Shown here: positions 42,587 through 52,081 of the stretch, in pieces | Numbering within the stretch: position 1 is the stretch's first letter | How the letters are laid out: each line of letters opens with the position of its first letter | From: Croceivirga sp. | GTDB taxonomy: Bacteria; Bacteroidota; Bacteroidia; Flavobacteriales; Flavobacteriaceae | Assembly (NCBI GenBank): GCA_028284285.1 | Contig: JANQSA010000055.1 | Location: forward strand, 124,001 to 188,000 | Length of the DNA: 64,000 bases | Direction of reading: 5' to 3' | Notes under the pieces: model-generated | Told to the model about the DNA's origin: nothing | Databases searched by the model: none | The model's input: only the letters and a program-made list of their open reading frames with translations | Made by a program: the position numbers and the translations under genes

Positions 42587-43501
42587 TTATTCCTGTAAAT
42601 CCGGTTCAATAGGCATGCTTTCCGTGTTCTTATTCTTGGCATATAAATACCCTTTCTTCCACCATAAGATCATTTTTTCTTTATTAAAGATCAATGAATT
42701 AGTGGTAAGTACCACAGGCGTATAATACAAATTAATAATGGCATCATGTTGATTGGCCACCGTCTTACCAATACGGATATTTTGATTCTCAATGCGATCC
42801 AAAACAAAGGAAAACATGCTGGTTAACAACTCAAAAGGATTCCTGGAAGGCATACGATTGTAATAACTCACCTCGGTACGGAGTACCACCACATCCACTT
42901 CTTTGGCACCTCGTTTTATCGCCTCTTCTATCGGAACCAAACTGCCCAGACCACCGTCTGCATACTCACATCCATTTTTCCGTACCAAACTCATAAAAGG
43001 CGTATAATTGGAGGATATCCAAATCCAGTCGCAAAATTCGTCATAATCAAAATCATTAATGGATTTGTATTCTACCTGGTTTAGGGAGAGGTTGGAAACG
43101 GTGACTACAATGTCTTTAGATCCGCGTTTTAACACCTCAAATTCCTCCCGGTTGATACTGTTTCGGATCAATTCCCTAAGGTTCTCACTTTCGCCAAAGG
43201 TCCTTTTCCCTTGAATAAAGTTTTTGACAATATTCCAATGGTTAATGGCAATGAAATCCGAACCGTGTTTGCGCTTAATAACAAAGGGACAACTATTAAA
43301 AATACTCTCCTGGTCTACCGAAGAATAGATCTCCCTTATTTTATCAATTTTCCCCAAAGCCAAATGGGATATTAACAGGCTTCCCGTTGAGGTACCCACA
43401 AAGATATCGTACTCCTTTTTTGCTTCTTCAATCAGATAATGGGCCACCCCTCCGGCAAAGGCCCCTTTACTTCCTCCTCCTGATATGACCAGAGCTTTCA
43501 T
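42587..43501 (-). CDS. patatin-like phospholipase
   Basis: A 304-residue patatin-fold serine hydrolase, cytoplasmic by sequence. It has GGGSKGAFAGGV as oxyanion loop (residues 8-19), the nucleophile elbow GTSTGS (Ser39) and the DGGLGS (Asp about 178) of the Ser-Asp dyad. Likely acts on phospholipids or lipid-linked acyl groups; substrate unknown. The start codon overlaps the end of the upstream M1 aminopeptidase gene by 4 bases, so the two are cotranslated. Confidence 0.87.
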   Translation of the reverse strand: MKALVISGGGSKGAFAGGVAHYLIEEAKKEYDIFVGTSTGSLLISHLALGKIDKIREIYSSVDQESIFNSCPFVIKRKHGSDFIAINHWNIVKNFIQGKRTFGESENLRELIRNSINREEFEVLKRGSKDIVVTVSNLSLNQVEYKSINDFDYDEFCDWIWISSNYTPFMSLVRKNGCEYADGGLGSLVPIEEAIKRGAKEVDVVVLRTEVSYYNRMPSRNPFELLTSMFSFVLDRIENQNIRIGKTVANQHDAIINLYYTPVVLTTNSLIFNKEKMILWWKKGYLYAKNKNTESMPIEPDLQE

Positions 43502-45576
43502 GGCGTAATTACTTTCTCCAATAGTTGTTTTTCCTGATCTGGCAAAACTATTTTTATACCGTTCAAGCGGGTTTTACCCTCCTGGGACTTGTTCAATTCC
43601 CGAATTAAATTTCTTGAGGATTTCTTAAACTGCCAAACATGATGATCACACGCCTTGATAAGATTTCTTAGAGAAACATCACTCAAAGCACCTATTTGAT
43701 ACAGGTATTGAAAGGCCAATTGCCGTACTTCAAAATTAAATTGTTCCGCAGTGTAACCGTTGAGTTCTTCAAAATAAGCCTTTTTGCTTTCAGGTTGATA
43801 CTCCGGAGTAACTAACGCCAGGGTCAACCAAAGTAAACGGACATTTTTGTTGGGAAGTCCGACTACGCCATCCAGTTGATCCAGGTATTTGCTTCTGTTC
43901 GCGGGAAAGGCTTCCCATAATTTAAACAGCACCGCTTCCTGGGTTACATAACTCTGATCCGAAAGCATGCTTTCAAACTCTGACTTCATCTGCTCCGGAA
44001 TCTTTGGTATGGCCAAAGCCGCTGCCTGCCTTACTTTTAGAGGTTCATGCTGAATAATTTTTGCCAGAGAAGAATCCGGTATCTTTTGATACCACTCAAA
44101 AAGGATTTGTCGTTTCAAAGGTTCGGGAGTTTCCGAATTGAAGAACTGATGCAATTTTTGGTCAGTGACCTTTGTATCCTTAACCTTTTCCTGCAATTCA
44201 AAAAACAGCTTTAGGGAGGGTTCTTTGCTTGCCAGATAGTTCTTTACCGATTCCCAGGGAAACTCATCATTTTCCAGCCATTCTTCCCGAAAATCAGACA
44301 AATCCTCTTTCGCTACGCGCGTCATTACCGCTAAAAAATTGGAAATTGTCGCATTCTTGAAAGCATATTTTTCCAAATAGCTTTTTATACCCTGCCGGAA
44401 AGTAAGCTCCCCTACTCTTTCCCGGAGCATTACCAAAGCCCAGGCCCCTTTTTCGTAAAAAGTAAGGCTACCTGCACCGGGGTCTGTCAAGGCCTCCCCT
44501 TCTCCTTCCCCGGACACTTTGTTCAAGGTTTGGGCGGTAGCATACAACTTCCAGTAAAAGTGAGCGTTTCCAAACAGTTGTTTTTCTGAAAGATAGGCGT
44601 AATAGGTAGCAAAACCTTCGTGTAACCAATGGTGTTTCCCGCTAACTTCCGTAACCAGATTGCCAAACCATTGGTGGGCCAATTCGTGGGCGTTGACATT
44701 AACATAGTTTTTGTCGATAAAAGCGATAGAATCAACAACATATTGGTTTGAAAATATGGTGCAGCCCGTATTTTCCATTCCTGCATATAAAAAATCCTGT
44801 ACGGGAACCTGTTTGTAATTCTGCCAGGGATAGGCTACTCCTATTTCCTTTTCCAAAAAGTCAAAAATTGCCTTGGAATGCCTGTAAGTGGGCTCAACTT
44901 TGAGGCTGTCTTTGGGTTCAAAGTACAACTCGATAGGAACGCCTGAGGCGGAGTACATCACCTTTTTGTCAAAATCACCTATTGCAAAAGCGGTAAGGTA
45001 ACTGCTCATGGGTTGGGTCATGTCATATTTCCAAGTTTTTAAGGTGTCTGTTGTTTTGACCTCCTTTAATTTTCCATTGGAAATCACCGTGTATTTGGGA
45101 GGAACATGAAAAGTCAGGTCAAATTCCACTTTTTCGTTCATATCATCAAAACTGGGCAACCAATGGCTGGTATATTTGCCCTGTCCCTGTGTCCATATCT
45201 GATCATTCCCTTCAAGGTGATCGTTCCAACCCATAAAATAGACCGTTTGTTTCGGTTTTGCTACAAAACCAAATGTGACCTTATGCTTCCCTTTTTCTAA
45301 ATTACCTTTCAGTTGCAGTGTTTTGCCATCATATTCTATCTCATCCGTTACTTTTTTTGTTCCCAAATAAACATTGGAAAACTCCATATCAACAGCGTCA
45401 AAGGATATTGATGTCACACTGCTATTAACGGTAAAATCATAACGAACAATCCCGGATATCCTATTATCAGAATAGGGCTTTATTTCCGCTTCAACACGGG
45501 TGAAATCAAGATGGGGTTGCTTTTGAGCATAAGCTTGAACGATCAAAAAGGCAAAAGGAAGCAGGGACAGTCTCAT
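43498..45576 (-). CDS. M1 family metallopeptidase (aminopeptidase)
   Basis: An exported 692-residue zinc aminopeptidase (signal peptide ending YAQ). The substrate-binding motif AGMENT is at 265-270 and the zinc site HELAHQWFGN at 297-306 with the third ligand Glu320 in WLHEGFATYY; all active residues are intact. The C-terminal 250 residues are helical, HEAT-like. It probably hydrolyses peptides in the periplasm. It is cotranscribed with the patatin gene (4-base overlap) and diverges from recG by 46 bases. Compare with the zinc-less relative at 24491. Confidence 0.93.
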   Translation of the reverse strand: MRLSLLPFAFLIVQAYAQKQPHLDFTRVEAEIKPYSDNRISGIVRYDFTVNSSVTSISFDAVDMEFSNVYLGTKKVTDEIEYDGKTLQLKGNLEKGKHKVTFGFVAKPKQTVYFMGWNDHLEGNDQIWTQGQGKYTSHWLPSFDDMNEKVEFDLTFHVPPKYTVISNGKLKEVKTTDTLKTWKYDMTQPMSSYLTAFAIGDFDKKVMYSASGVPIELYFEPKDSLKVEPTYRHSKAIFDFLEKEIGVAYPWQNYKQVPVQDFLYAGMENTGCTIFSNQYVVDSIAFIDKNYVNVNAHELAHQWFGNLVTEVSGKHHWLHEGFATYYAYLSEKQLFGNAHFYWKLYATAQTLNKVSGEGEGEALTDPGAGSLTFYEKGAWALVMLRERVGELTFRQGIKSYLEKYAFKNATISNFLAVMTRVAKEDLSDFREEWLENDEFPWESVKNYLASKEPSLKLFFELQEKVKDTKVTDQKLHQFFNSETPEPLKRQILFEWYQKIPDSSLAKIIQHEPLKVRQAAALAIPKIPEQMKSEFESMLSDQSYVTQEAVLFKLWEAFPANRSKYLDQLDGVVGLPNKNVRLLWLTLALVTPEYQPESKKAYFEELNGYTAEQFNFEVRQLAFQYLYQIGALSDVSLRNLIKACDHHVWQFKKSSRNLIRELNKSQEGKTRLNGIKIVLPDQEKQLLEKVITP

Positions 45577-45622
45577 GGTGAAGTTGTAACAAAAGTCAAG
45601 CCAATTTAGCTATTTTCGCTAG

Positions 45623-47728
45623 ATGCAAGCCAATGTTTTGCACACTTCGCTGGTCTATTTAAAAGGCGTTGGCCCCAACCGGGCAGAAACCCTTGGTACG
45701 GAATTGGGACTCACTACTTTCGGGGATCTGCTACAGCTCTATCCCAACCGTTATCTGGATAAGACGCACTATTATAAGATCAACCAACTTCGGGACAGCG
45801 GTGCAGATGTGCAAGTGGTGGGGAAAATTGTACACCTAAAAACCGTGGACCAAAAACGTGGGAAACGATTAGAAGCCTCCTTTGTAGATGAAACCGGGGA
45901 GATGAAACTGGTTTGGTTCCGGGGCCATAAATGGATCCGGGAAAACTTAAAGCTCAATACGCCCTATGTGGTATTCGGTCGGGTAAATCGTTATGGGAGT
46001 ACTTTTTCCATGCCTCACCCGGAAATGGAACTCTTAAAAGAGCACCAGGCCGGGCTTAAAATAGCCATGCAACCTATTTACCCGTCAACCGAAAAACTAA
46101 GTGCCAAGGGCATTACCAATCGCGTCCTTTCCAAAATGATACAGCAGTTGTTTCTGGAAACCCGGGCCAATTTTCCGGAGACCTTATCCCCTGTCTTGAT
46201 CGAGGAACTCCGACTGATTCCCAAAGCAGAGGCCCTATTGAATATCCATTTTCCTAAAAGTCAGGAATTATTGGCCAAAGCACAATTCCGGTTGAAGTTT
46301 GAAGAGCTCTTCTTTGTACAACTCCAGCTACTCTCCAAAAAAGCAGCACGTAAGCAAAAAATAAAAGGCTTACCCTTTACTACGGTAGGGACGTATTTTA
46401 ATACGTTTTTCGAGGACCATTTGCCTTTTGAATTGACCAATGCCCAAAAAAAAGTGATCAAAGAGATCCGAAAGGATATGGGGAGTAGCGCCCAGATGAA
46501 CCGGCTCTTACAAGGTGACGTAGGCTCCGGAAAAACCATAGTGGCCTTACTGTGTATGCTTTTGGCTATGGATAATGGCTTTCAGGCTTGTTTGATGGCC
46601 CCAACGGAGATCCTGGCCCAACAACACTACAACAACCTAAAGGAACTCCTGGGAAAAATGGAGGTGAAAATGGCATTACTTACCGGTTCTACCAAAAAGG
46701 CAGAACGCACGCTACTGCACAACCAGTTGGAAAATGGGAACCTTAATATTTTGGTAGGCACCCATGCGGTTTTGGAGGACAAAGTACAGTTCAAACAATT
46801 GGGATTGGCCATCATTGACGAACAGCATCGTTTTGGTGTAGCCCAACGATCCAAGTTATGGCGTAAAAATCCTATTCCCCCGCATATTTTAGTCATGACC
46901 GCTACCCCCATACCCCGTACGCTGGCCATGAGCCTCTATGGCGATTTGGATATTTCGGTTATTGATGAGCTCCCTCCCGGACGTAAGCCGGTAAAAACGG
47001 TGCATCGTTATGATGCAAACCGACTCAATGTGTTCCGGTTTCTAAAAGAAGAGATCGCAAAAGGGCGACAAGCCTATGTAGTATATCCGCTAATTCAGGA
47101 AAGCGAGGCTCTGGACTACAAAGATCTGATGGATGGCTATGAAAGCATTTCACGGGAATTCCCGCTGCCGGACTATCAGATTTCCATCGTTCATGGTAAA
47201 ATGAAGCCAAAGGACAAGGACTATGAAATGGAGCGTTTTGTTAAGGGGGAAACGCATATCATGGTGGCTACCACAGTGATAGAAGTGGGTGTAAATATTC
47301 CGAATGCTTCGGTAATGGTGATTGAAAGTGCAGAACGTTTCGGCCTATCACAGCTGCATCAATTGCGAGGCCGTGTAGGTCGGGGCGCAGATCAGAGTTA
47401 TTGTATTTTAATGACAAGCCATAAGTTAAGTGAAGATGCCCGTACACGATTGGAAACCATGTGCCGGACCAACGATGGTTTCGAAATAGCAGAGGTAGAC
47501 CTTAACCTCAGAGGTCCCGGGGATTTGATGGGCACTCAACAAAGCGGGTTGCTACATTTGAAAATCGCGGATATCGTAAAAGACAATCCTATTTTGAAAC
47601 TGGCACGATATCACGCAATTCAAACCCTAACGGACGATCCGAAATTAGAAAAACCGGAAAACTATCCGATTCGAACAGCATATATACATTTGGTTAAGGA
47701 TAAAGCGCTTTGGGGGTATATCAGCTAA
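45623..47728 (+). CDS. recG: ATP-dependent DNA helicase RecG
   Basis: A 701-residue helicase that reverses stalled forks and processes Holliday junctions. The N-terminal wedge with an OB-type fold (GVGPNRAETLGTELGLTTFGD and VQVVGKIVHLKTV) is followed by Walker A LLQGDVGSGKTIVALL, DEQHRFG as the DExH motif, MTATPIPRTLAM, the second RecA lobe (GRVGRGADQSYC) and the C-terminal TIRI-like helix. Length is typical. The ATG is at 45623, directly after the 46-base gap to the divergent M1 gene. A terminator hairpin follows. Confidence 0.96.
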   Translation: MQANVLHTSLVYLKGVGPNRAETLGTELGLTTFGDLLQLYPNRYLDKTHYYKINQLRDSGADVQVVGKIVHLKTVDQKRGKRLEASFVDETGEMKLVWFRGHKWIRENLKLNTPYVVFGRVNRYGSTFSMPHPEMELLKEHQAGLKIAMQPIYPSTEKLSAKGITNRVLSKMIQQLFLETRANFPETLSPVLIEELRLIPKAEALLNIHFPKSQELLAKAQFRLKFEELFFVQLQLLSKKAARKQKIKGLPFTTVGTYFNTFFEDHLPFELTNAQKKVIKEIRKDMGSSAQMNRLLQGDVGSGKTIVALLCMLLAMDNGFQACLMAPTEILAQQHYNNLKELLGKMEVKMALLTGSTKKAERTLLHNQLENGNLNILVGTHAVLEDKVQFKQLGLAIIDEQHRFGVAQRSKLWRKNPIPPHILVMTATPIPRTLAMSLYGDLDISVIDELPPGRKPVKTVHRYDANRLNVFRFLKEEIAKGRQAYVVYPLIQESEALDYKDLMDGYESISREFPLPDYQISIVHGKMKPKDKDYEMERFVKGETHIMVATTVIEVGVNIPNASVMVIESAERFGLSQLHQLRGRVGRGADQSYCILMTSHKLSEDARTRLETMCRTNDGFEIAEVDLNLRGPGDLMGTQQSGLLHLKIADIVKDNPILKLARYHAIQTLTDDPKLEKPENYPIRTAYIHLVKDKALWGYIS

Positions 47729-47757
47729 AAAACGCCCAACATATTGTTGGACGTTTT
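47729..47757. terminator. bidirectional terminator between recG and the DUF2911 gene
   Basis: AAAACG-C-CCAACA-TAT-TGTTGG-A-CGTTTT: a 12-pair stem with one C-A mismatch and a 3-base loop, with A tract before and T tract after, 1 base after the recG stop. It serves both converging genes. Confidence 0.72.
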
Positions 47758-47779
47758 CCACGATTGATGATAGGATGAT

Positions 47780-48889
47780 TTAATTGATGTCCGTTCCTGC
47801 TTGCAGTTTTTCCACGTTAGTCGCTATCGCATTTTGATTTTGTGTATCCGGAGCCCGGCCTTCCGCAATTTTTAAGTGCTTAAGCGCCGTTTTATAGTTC
47901 CCTACCGCAGAATACCCGCGAGCTAAGCCGTAATCCACCGGCCATTGTCCTTTGTGATTTTTAGCATTCCACTTAAACACTTCCAGGGCTTTGTCCTTTT
48001 GTCCGGTCGCAATCAGTTGCCTTCCGTAGCCATGCACCTGAAATACCGTGCCCAAAGGCATCGCCTCCTGCATTATGGCGTTCGCTTCTGCCGTCTTACC
48101 TTTCTGGGTAAGGATCTGAGCTTTAATAGCTAGATTATTGAAGTTCTTCTGGCTAAAAAACTGCCCGGCTATAGCCGCATCTATCCATCCCATCGCTTCA
48201 TCCAGGTCTCCCCCATTATTCAAGGCATAGTTAGCGGCTTGTTCCCAGGTTTGCCGATTAAACCCTGCCTGATTCTGCATCTTGGAACGAATCTCAGTCA
48301 AAACGATATCGGTTACCGGAACTTCAATTTTAAATGGGATCTGTTTCTTTTCCCAGTTCAGGGAAGCGACCGCCGAAGTAGCCGCTACTTCATTAAATTC
48401 AAACCTGAGCTGTTCAACGTGAGGGACTTCCGTCATAACAACATCCACTTGAAGGGCATCTTCCGAAGGATCATAGAAGTAACTCCCCCATGCACCGTGG
48501 TTCCTGGAAAAGATCACTTTGGCCGTATTGTCTTCATTAATTACCATATGCAATCCATACTTACCGGCAGGTAATTTCTTTCCTCCAATGGAGATGTCAT
48601 GAGTAGTCTTAAAAATAGTGTTTTCATTGGCCCCTGCCCGCCACGGGGATTCCTCGGCTGTTCCAAATCCCAGATTATTCATTCCGTAAGGGACCAATTG
48701 TCCCCATATTTCCCTACCGTTTACACTGGGGCGGGAATACACAATGGTAATGTCTGTAGTACCAATACGTTGTGAGATCTTAGCCATTTGACTGCCCCGG
48801 GGTAAATCCAATTGGGCATTGCTAACTGAGATGAAGGCCAGGGAAATCATTATCCCTACGACCATTACCTTTGGAACGGGTAATTTCAT
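47780..48889 (-). CDS. DUF2911 domain protein with C-terminal TPR-like repeats
   Basis: A 369-residue exported protein (signal peptide ending VSNAQ). Residues 25-190 form the DUF2911 domain (QRIGTTDITIVYSRPSVNGREIWG, SIGGKKLPAGKYGLHMV), a common Bacteroidota extracytoplasmic domain of unknown function; residues 205-365 are helical repeats of TPR type (EQAANYALNNGGDLDEAMGWID, ALEVFKWNAKNHKGQWPVDYGLARGYSAVGNYKTALKHL). It is the only gene between recG and gapN on this strand and has its own upstream region with a repeated CTGTTAAAG. Confidence 0.85.
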   Translation of the reverse strand: MKLPVPKVMVVGIMISLAFISVSNAQLDLPRGSQMAKISQRIGTTDITIVYSRPSVNGREIWGQLVPYGMNNLGFGTAEESPWRAGANENTIFKTTHDISIGGKKLPAGKYGLHMVINEDNTAKVIFSRNHGAWGSYFYDPSEDALQVDVVMTEVPHVEQLRFEFNEVAATSAVASLNWEKKQIPFKIEVPVTDIVLTEIRSKMQNQAGFNRQTWEQAANYALNNGGDLDEAMGWIDAAIAGQFFSQKNFNNLAIKAQILTQKGKTAEANAIMQEAMPLGTVFQVHGYGRQLIATGQKDKALEVFKWNAKNHKGQWPVDYGLARGYSAVGNYKTALKHLKIAEGRAPDTQNQNAIATNVEKLQAGTDIN

Positions 48890-48972
48890 GTGTTCGTTTT
48901 TTATTGATTAGCGAATAAACTTAGGTTGAGTTCCCAAATTATTCATACTGGACCTTGAACAGCGTTAGGCAT

Positions 48973-49002
48973 CTGTTAAAGTATGTCAATGTGCTGTTAA
49001 AG
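48973..49002. repeat. CTGTTAAAG direct repeat upstream of the DUF2911 gene
   Basis: CTGTTAAAG occurs at 48973-48981 and again at 48994-49002, exactly 21 bases (two helical turns) apart, in the 187-base gap upstream of the DUF2911 gene. The similar neighbouring GTTAGG at 48964 may be a weaker copy. It is a plausible regulator site. Confidence 0.35.
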
Positions 49003-49076
49003 ATAGTCCTTATCGGTCGGCTCTCCCAAATAGCTATTTTTGAGGTATGCCAGGTCATGGTAAGGGAATACCGCTA

Positions 49077-50666
49077 TTAAAGAATGTAGTCCGTACTTAA
49101 AAAGTTACTCGCTTTGGCCTCCAGCAACTGTTCAATCGTTTCATTGTTCAACCCATTATCCTTGAAGGCCACAAAGGTCCGAATACTGAAAGATCTCAGC
49201 GCATCATGAACACTTAAGGTAGATTGTGCAGAGTCCTTTCTCCCTGTGAAAGGATACACATCCGGTCCACGTTGGCAAGAACTATTAAGGTTTACCCTAC
49301 ATACGAGGTTAGCCAGGGTATCGATCAATGGGGATAAGGAGTGGACATCCTTACCGAAAAGGCTCACTTGTTGCCCGTAATTACTCTCCGCCATATCATC
49401 CAATGGTTGAGCAATATCCGTAAATGAAATTACCGGGATTACCGGGCCAAATTGCTCCTCTTCATACACACGCATGTCCTTGGTAACAGGATAAATTATG
49501 GAAGGCCAAATAAAATTTTGGGTTTGTTCTCCACCTTTGGTGTTAATGATCTTCCCACCTTTGGCACAGGCATCATCTATTAATTCTTTGATATAAGAAG
49601 GTTTTCCCGGTTCCGGTAGTGGTGTCAATTGTACCCCTTCATCCCATGGATTACCGTAGGTAAGCTCATCTACAGCCTCTGAGAACTTTTGCAGGAATTG
49701 TTCCCTTACTGCCTCATGCACATAAATTATTTTTAAAGCCGTACAACGTTGTCCGCCGTAAGATAAGGTCCCCGAGATACATTCTTTAACGGTCAGATCC
49801 AGGTCGGCATCGGGAAGAATTATAGCTGGATTTTTAGCTTCCAGGCCCAATACCTGTCTGAGCCTATTACTTTTGGGATGCTGGTTGACCAAAGCATTAG
49901 CGGAAGAGCTATGCCCTATTAATGCCAAAACATCTATTTTTCCTGTTTTCATGATGGGGCCCGCAATAGCCCTGCCACGACCGAACAAAATATTGACCAC
50001 TCCCTTGGGAAAGCTACTTTGAAAAGCCTCAAGAAGGGGGGTTATTAACAATACACCATGTTTTGCTGGTTTAAAAATTGTAGTATTTCCCATTATCAAA
50101 GCCGGGATCAACAAGGTAAAGGTCTCATTTAGCGGATAGTTATAAGGTCCCAGGCAGAGTACCACCCCTAAAGGGCCCCTTCGTATATGGGCATAAACAC
50201 CATCGTGTTTATGAAATTTAGCCGCGTCGCGATCTAACTGTTTGTAATCCTCAATGGTGTCATAAATGTAAGTTACTGTCCGATCAAATTCCTTGTAGGA
50301 ATCCGGTTTGGATTTCCCGATCTCCCACATTAAAAGCTTTACCACCTCTTCTCTTTTGGTCTCCATTTGCCGAACAAAGGCTTCCATACAGTGTATACGA
50401 TCTTTCACTTTCATAGTGGGCCAAACGCCCTGACCCTGTCCCCATGCCCCTAATGCCGCATCCAGAGCTTCCATCGCTTCTGCTTCACCATTTGTTGGTA
50501 TACTTCCTAAAACGGTCTGTTGATATTCTTCCGTGGATGAAATCGTGGAAATCACTGCACTTGTTGGGCCTTCCCAATGCTTTAATTCTCCGTTGACCAA
50601 ATAGTGACGCTGGTGAATTTGGTTTTCAATTTGAAATTCTTGAGGAATACGAATTACGTCAGACAT
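49077..50666 (-). CDS. gapN: NADP-dependent glyceraldehyde-3-phosphate dehydrogenase (non-phosphorylating, GapN-like)
   Basis: A 529-residue aldehyde dehydrogenase of the GapN type, which oxidises glyceraldehyde-3-phosphate straight to 3-phosphoglycerate with NADP and makes NADPH instead of ATP. The active Cys is Cys308 in GGQRCTALK, the general base Glu276 in GLEAKNP, and [13 protein letters not shown] and [10 protein letters not shown] are family blocks. Other aldehyde dehydrogenases have shorter N-termini, so GapN is the best fit, but the substrate is inferred. It follows ilvA by 105 bases and has its own promoter, thus is not strictly part of the ilv operon. Confidence 0.83.
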   Translation of the reverse strand: MSDVIRIPQEFQIENQIHQRHYLVNGELKHWEGPTSAVISTISSTEEYQQTVLGSIPTNGEAEAMEALDAALGAWGQGQGVWPTMKVKDRIHCMEAFVRQMETKREEVVKLLMWEIGKSKPDSYKEFDRTVTYIYDTIEDYKQLDRDAAKFHKHDGVYAHIRRGPLGVVLCLGPYNYPLNETFTLLIPALIMGNTTIFKPAKHGVLLITPLLEAFQSSFPKGVVNILFGRGRAIAGPIMKTGKIDVLALIGHSSSANALVNQHPKSNRLRQVLGLEAKNPAIILPDADLDLTVKECISGTLSYGGQRCTALKIIYVHEAVREQFLQKFSEAVDELTYGNPWDEGVQLTPLPEPGKPSYIKELIDDACAKGGKIINTKGGEQTQNFIWPSIIYPVTKDMRVYEEEQFGPVIPVISFTDIAQPLDDMAESNYGQQVSLFGKDVHSLSPLIDTLANLVCRVNLNSSCQRGPDVYPFTGRKDSAQSTLSVHDALRSFSIRTFVAFKDNGLNNETIEQLLEAKASNFLSTDYIL

Positions 50667-50724
50667 AGCAAAGTTTCAAATATGGAATTAAAAAATGTTT
50701 AAGTATATTGATAAATATATTAAA

Positions 50725-50753
50725 CAAAAATAATGAATTTCGAGGCACCTCAA
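50725..50753 (-). promoter_or_regulatory. promoter of gapN
   Basis: On the minus strand TTG (50753-50751), 18 bases, TATTTTTG (50732-50725), a full match to the Bacteroidota promoter. The ATG of gapN is 58 bases further on. The promoter lies in the gap between ilvA and gapN, so gapN can be expressed independently. Confidence 0.55.
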
Positions 50754-50771
50754 TTTCGAGAAACCAAAAAA

Positions 50772-52037
50772 TCAGATCAGATACTGAAACAGATCAGGTT
50801 TGTCATTTAAATAATCGCCATAGAAATTATTGGCCTTCATCCGCTCCATAAGCGGTTGCAAATCTTCTGGAGATTTTAACTCAATCCCCACAATTGCCGG
50901 GGCATTTTCCTTGCTGGATTTTTTGGAATATTCAAAATGAGTGATATCATCATCAGGGCCCAGGATTTCTGCTACAAACTGCTTAAGGGCTCCCGGCCGC
51001 TGAGGAAAACGCACAATAAAATAATGCTTTAATCTCCCGTAAAGCAAGGCACGTTCTTTAATCTCAGGAGTACGGGTAATATCATTGTTACTACCACTAA
51101 CGATACATACTACTTTTTTCCCTTTAATTTCTTCCCTGAAACTGTGTAGTGCAGCGATAGTTAATGCGCCCGCGGGCTCAACCACAATGGCATCCCTGTT
51201 ATAAAGATCCAAAATGGTCTGGCATACCTTGCCTTCCGGAACGGTGACCATTTTATACAAATGATCCTTACAAATGTTAAAAGTGTATCTTCCTACTCGC
51301 TGTACCGCAGCGCCATCAATGAACTTATCTATTTCCTTCAATTCTACCAGTTCTCCTTTCTCAATGGAGGTTTTCATGGAAGGCGCTCCCATCGGCTCCA
51401 CCCCAACAATTTTAGTGTTCGGGCTTAAAGCCTGAAAAGCTCCGATAAGGCCCGAAGCCAGTCCGCCCCCTCCCACAGCTACAAAAACATAATCTATGGG
51501 TGTTTCGGATTGTTCTAAGAGCTCCAAGCCCACTGTAGCCTGTCCCTCAATTGTTTTGGGATCATCAAAAGGATGAACAAATGTCTTTTTTCCGGCTTCA
51601 CAGGCTGCTTTGGCCGCCTTGTAGGAATCGTCAAAGGTATCGCCCTCTAGAATAATCTTCACCCATTCTTCCCCAAACATTTGGGTCTGATCAATTTTCT
51701 GTTTCGGTGTCACCACAGGCATAAAAATCGTCCCTTTCACCTTGAGATGATTACAGGCAAAAGCCACTCCCTGCGCATGATTTCCGGCACTGGCACAAAC
51801 CACTCCATTGCTTAACTGATCTTTATTCAGCGAACTGATCTTGTTAAACGCCCCCCGGATCTTATAACTACGGACCCTGTGCAAATCCTCCCTTTTAAGC
51901 AATACGCTGGCATTAAATTCCATGGAGTACCGAATGCTTTGCTGTAGCGGTGTTTCCCGGGCTACCTTTCTTATGGTCTTAGCTGCCCGATAAATATCCG
52001 CTATTTGAGGAAAATATGTTGTTGTGATGTCCTCCAT
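50772..52037 (-). CDS. ilvA: threonine dehydratase, biosynthetic type
   Basis: PLP enzyme that deaminates threonine to 2-oxobutyrate, the first step to isoleucine. The 421-residue protein has the PLP lysine in VRSYKIRGAFNK, GNHAQGVAFA, the glycine loop VAVGGGGLASGLIGA and SGSNND. A single C-terminal regulatory ACT-like region (FPQRPGALKQFVAEILG, residues about 345-415) follows, giving a shorter form than the E. coli protein. It is the last gene of the ilv operon, 44 bases after ilvC. Feedback inhibition by isoleucine is expected from the ACT part. Confidence 0.93.
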   Translation of the reverse strand: MEDITTTYFPQIADIYRAAKTIRKVARETPLQQSIRYSMEFNASVLLKREDLHRVRSYKIRGAFNKISSLNKDQLSNGVVCASAGNHAQGVAFACNHLKVKGTIFMPVVTPKQKIDQTQMFGEEWVKIILEGDTFDDSYKAAKAACEAGKKTFVHPFDDPKTIEGQATVGLELLEQSETPIDYVFVAVGGGGLASGLIGAFQALSPNTKIVGVEPMGAPSMKTSIEKGELVELKEIDKFIDGAAVQRVGRYTFNICKDHLYKMVTVPEGKVCQTILDLYNRDAIVVEPAGALTIAALHSFREEIKGKKVVCIVSGSNNDITRTPEIKERALLYGRLKHYFIVRFPQRPGALKQFVAEILGPDDDITHFEYSKKSSKENAPAIVGIELKSPEDLQPLMERMKANNFYGDYLNDKPDLFQYLI

Positions 52038-52081
52038 TGCTTATTTTTTTGACCTGCTACAGCGGTCCAAAGGTACTATCT

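Noticed and set aside
49047-49100. 17-codon ORF after a TATTTTTG
   Set aside because: Too short, overlaps the 3' end of gapN on the opposite strand, and has no family pattern.
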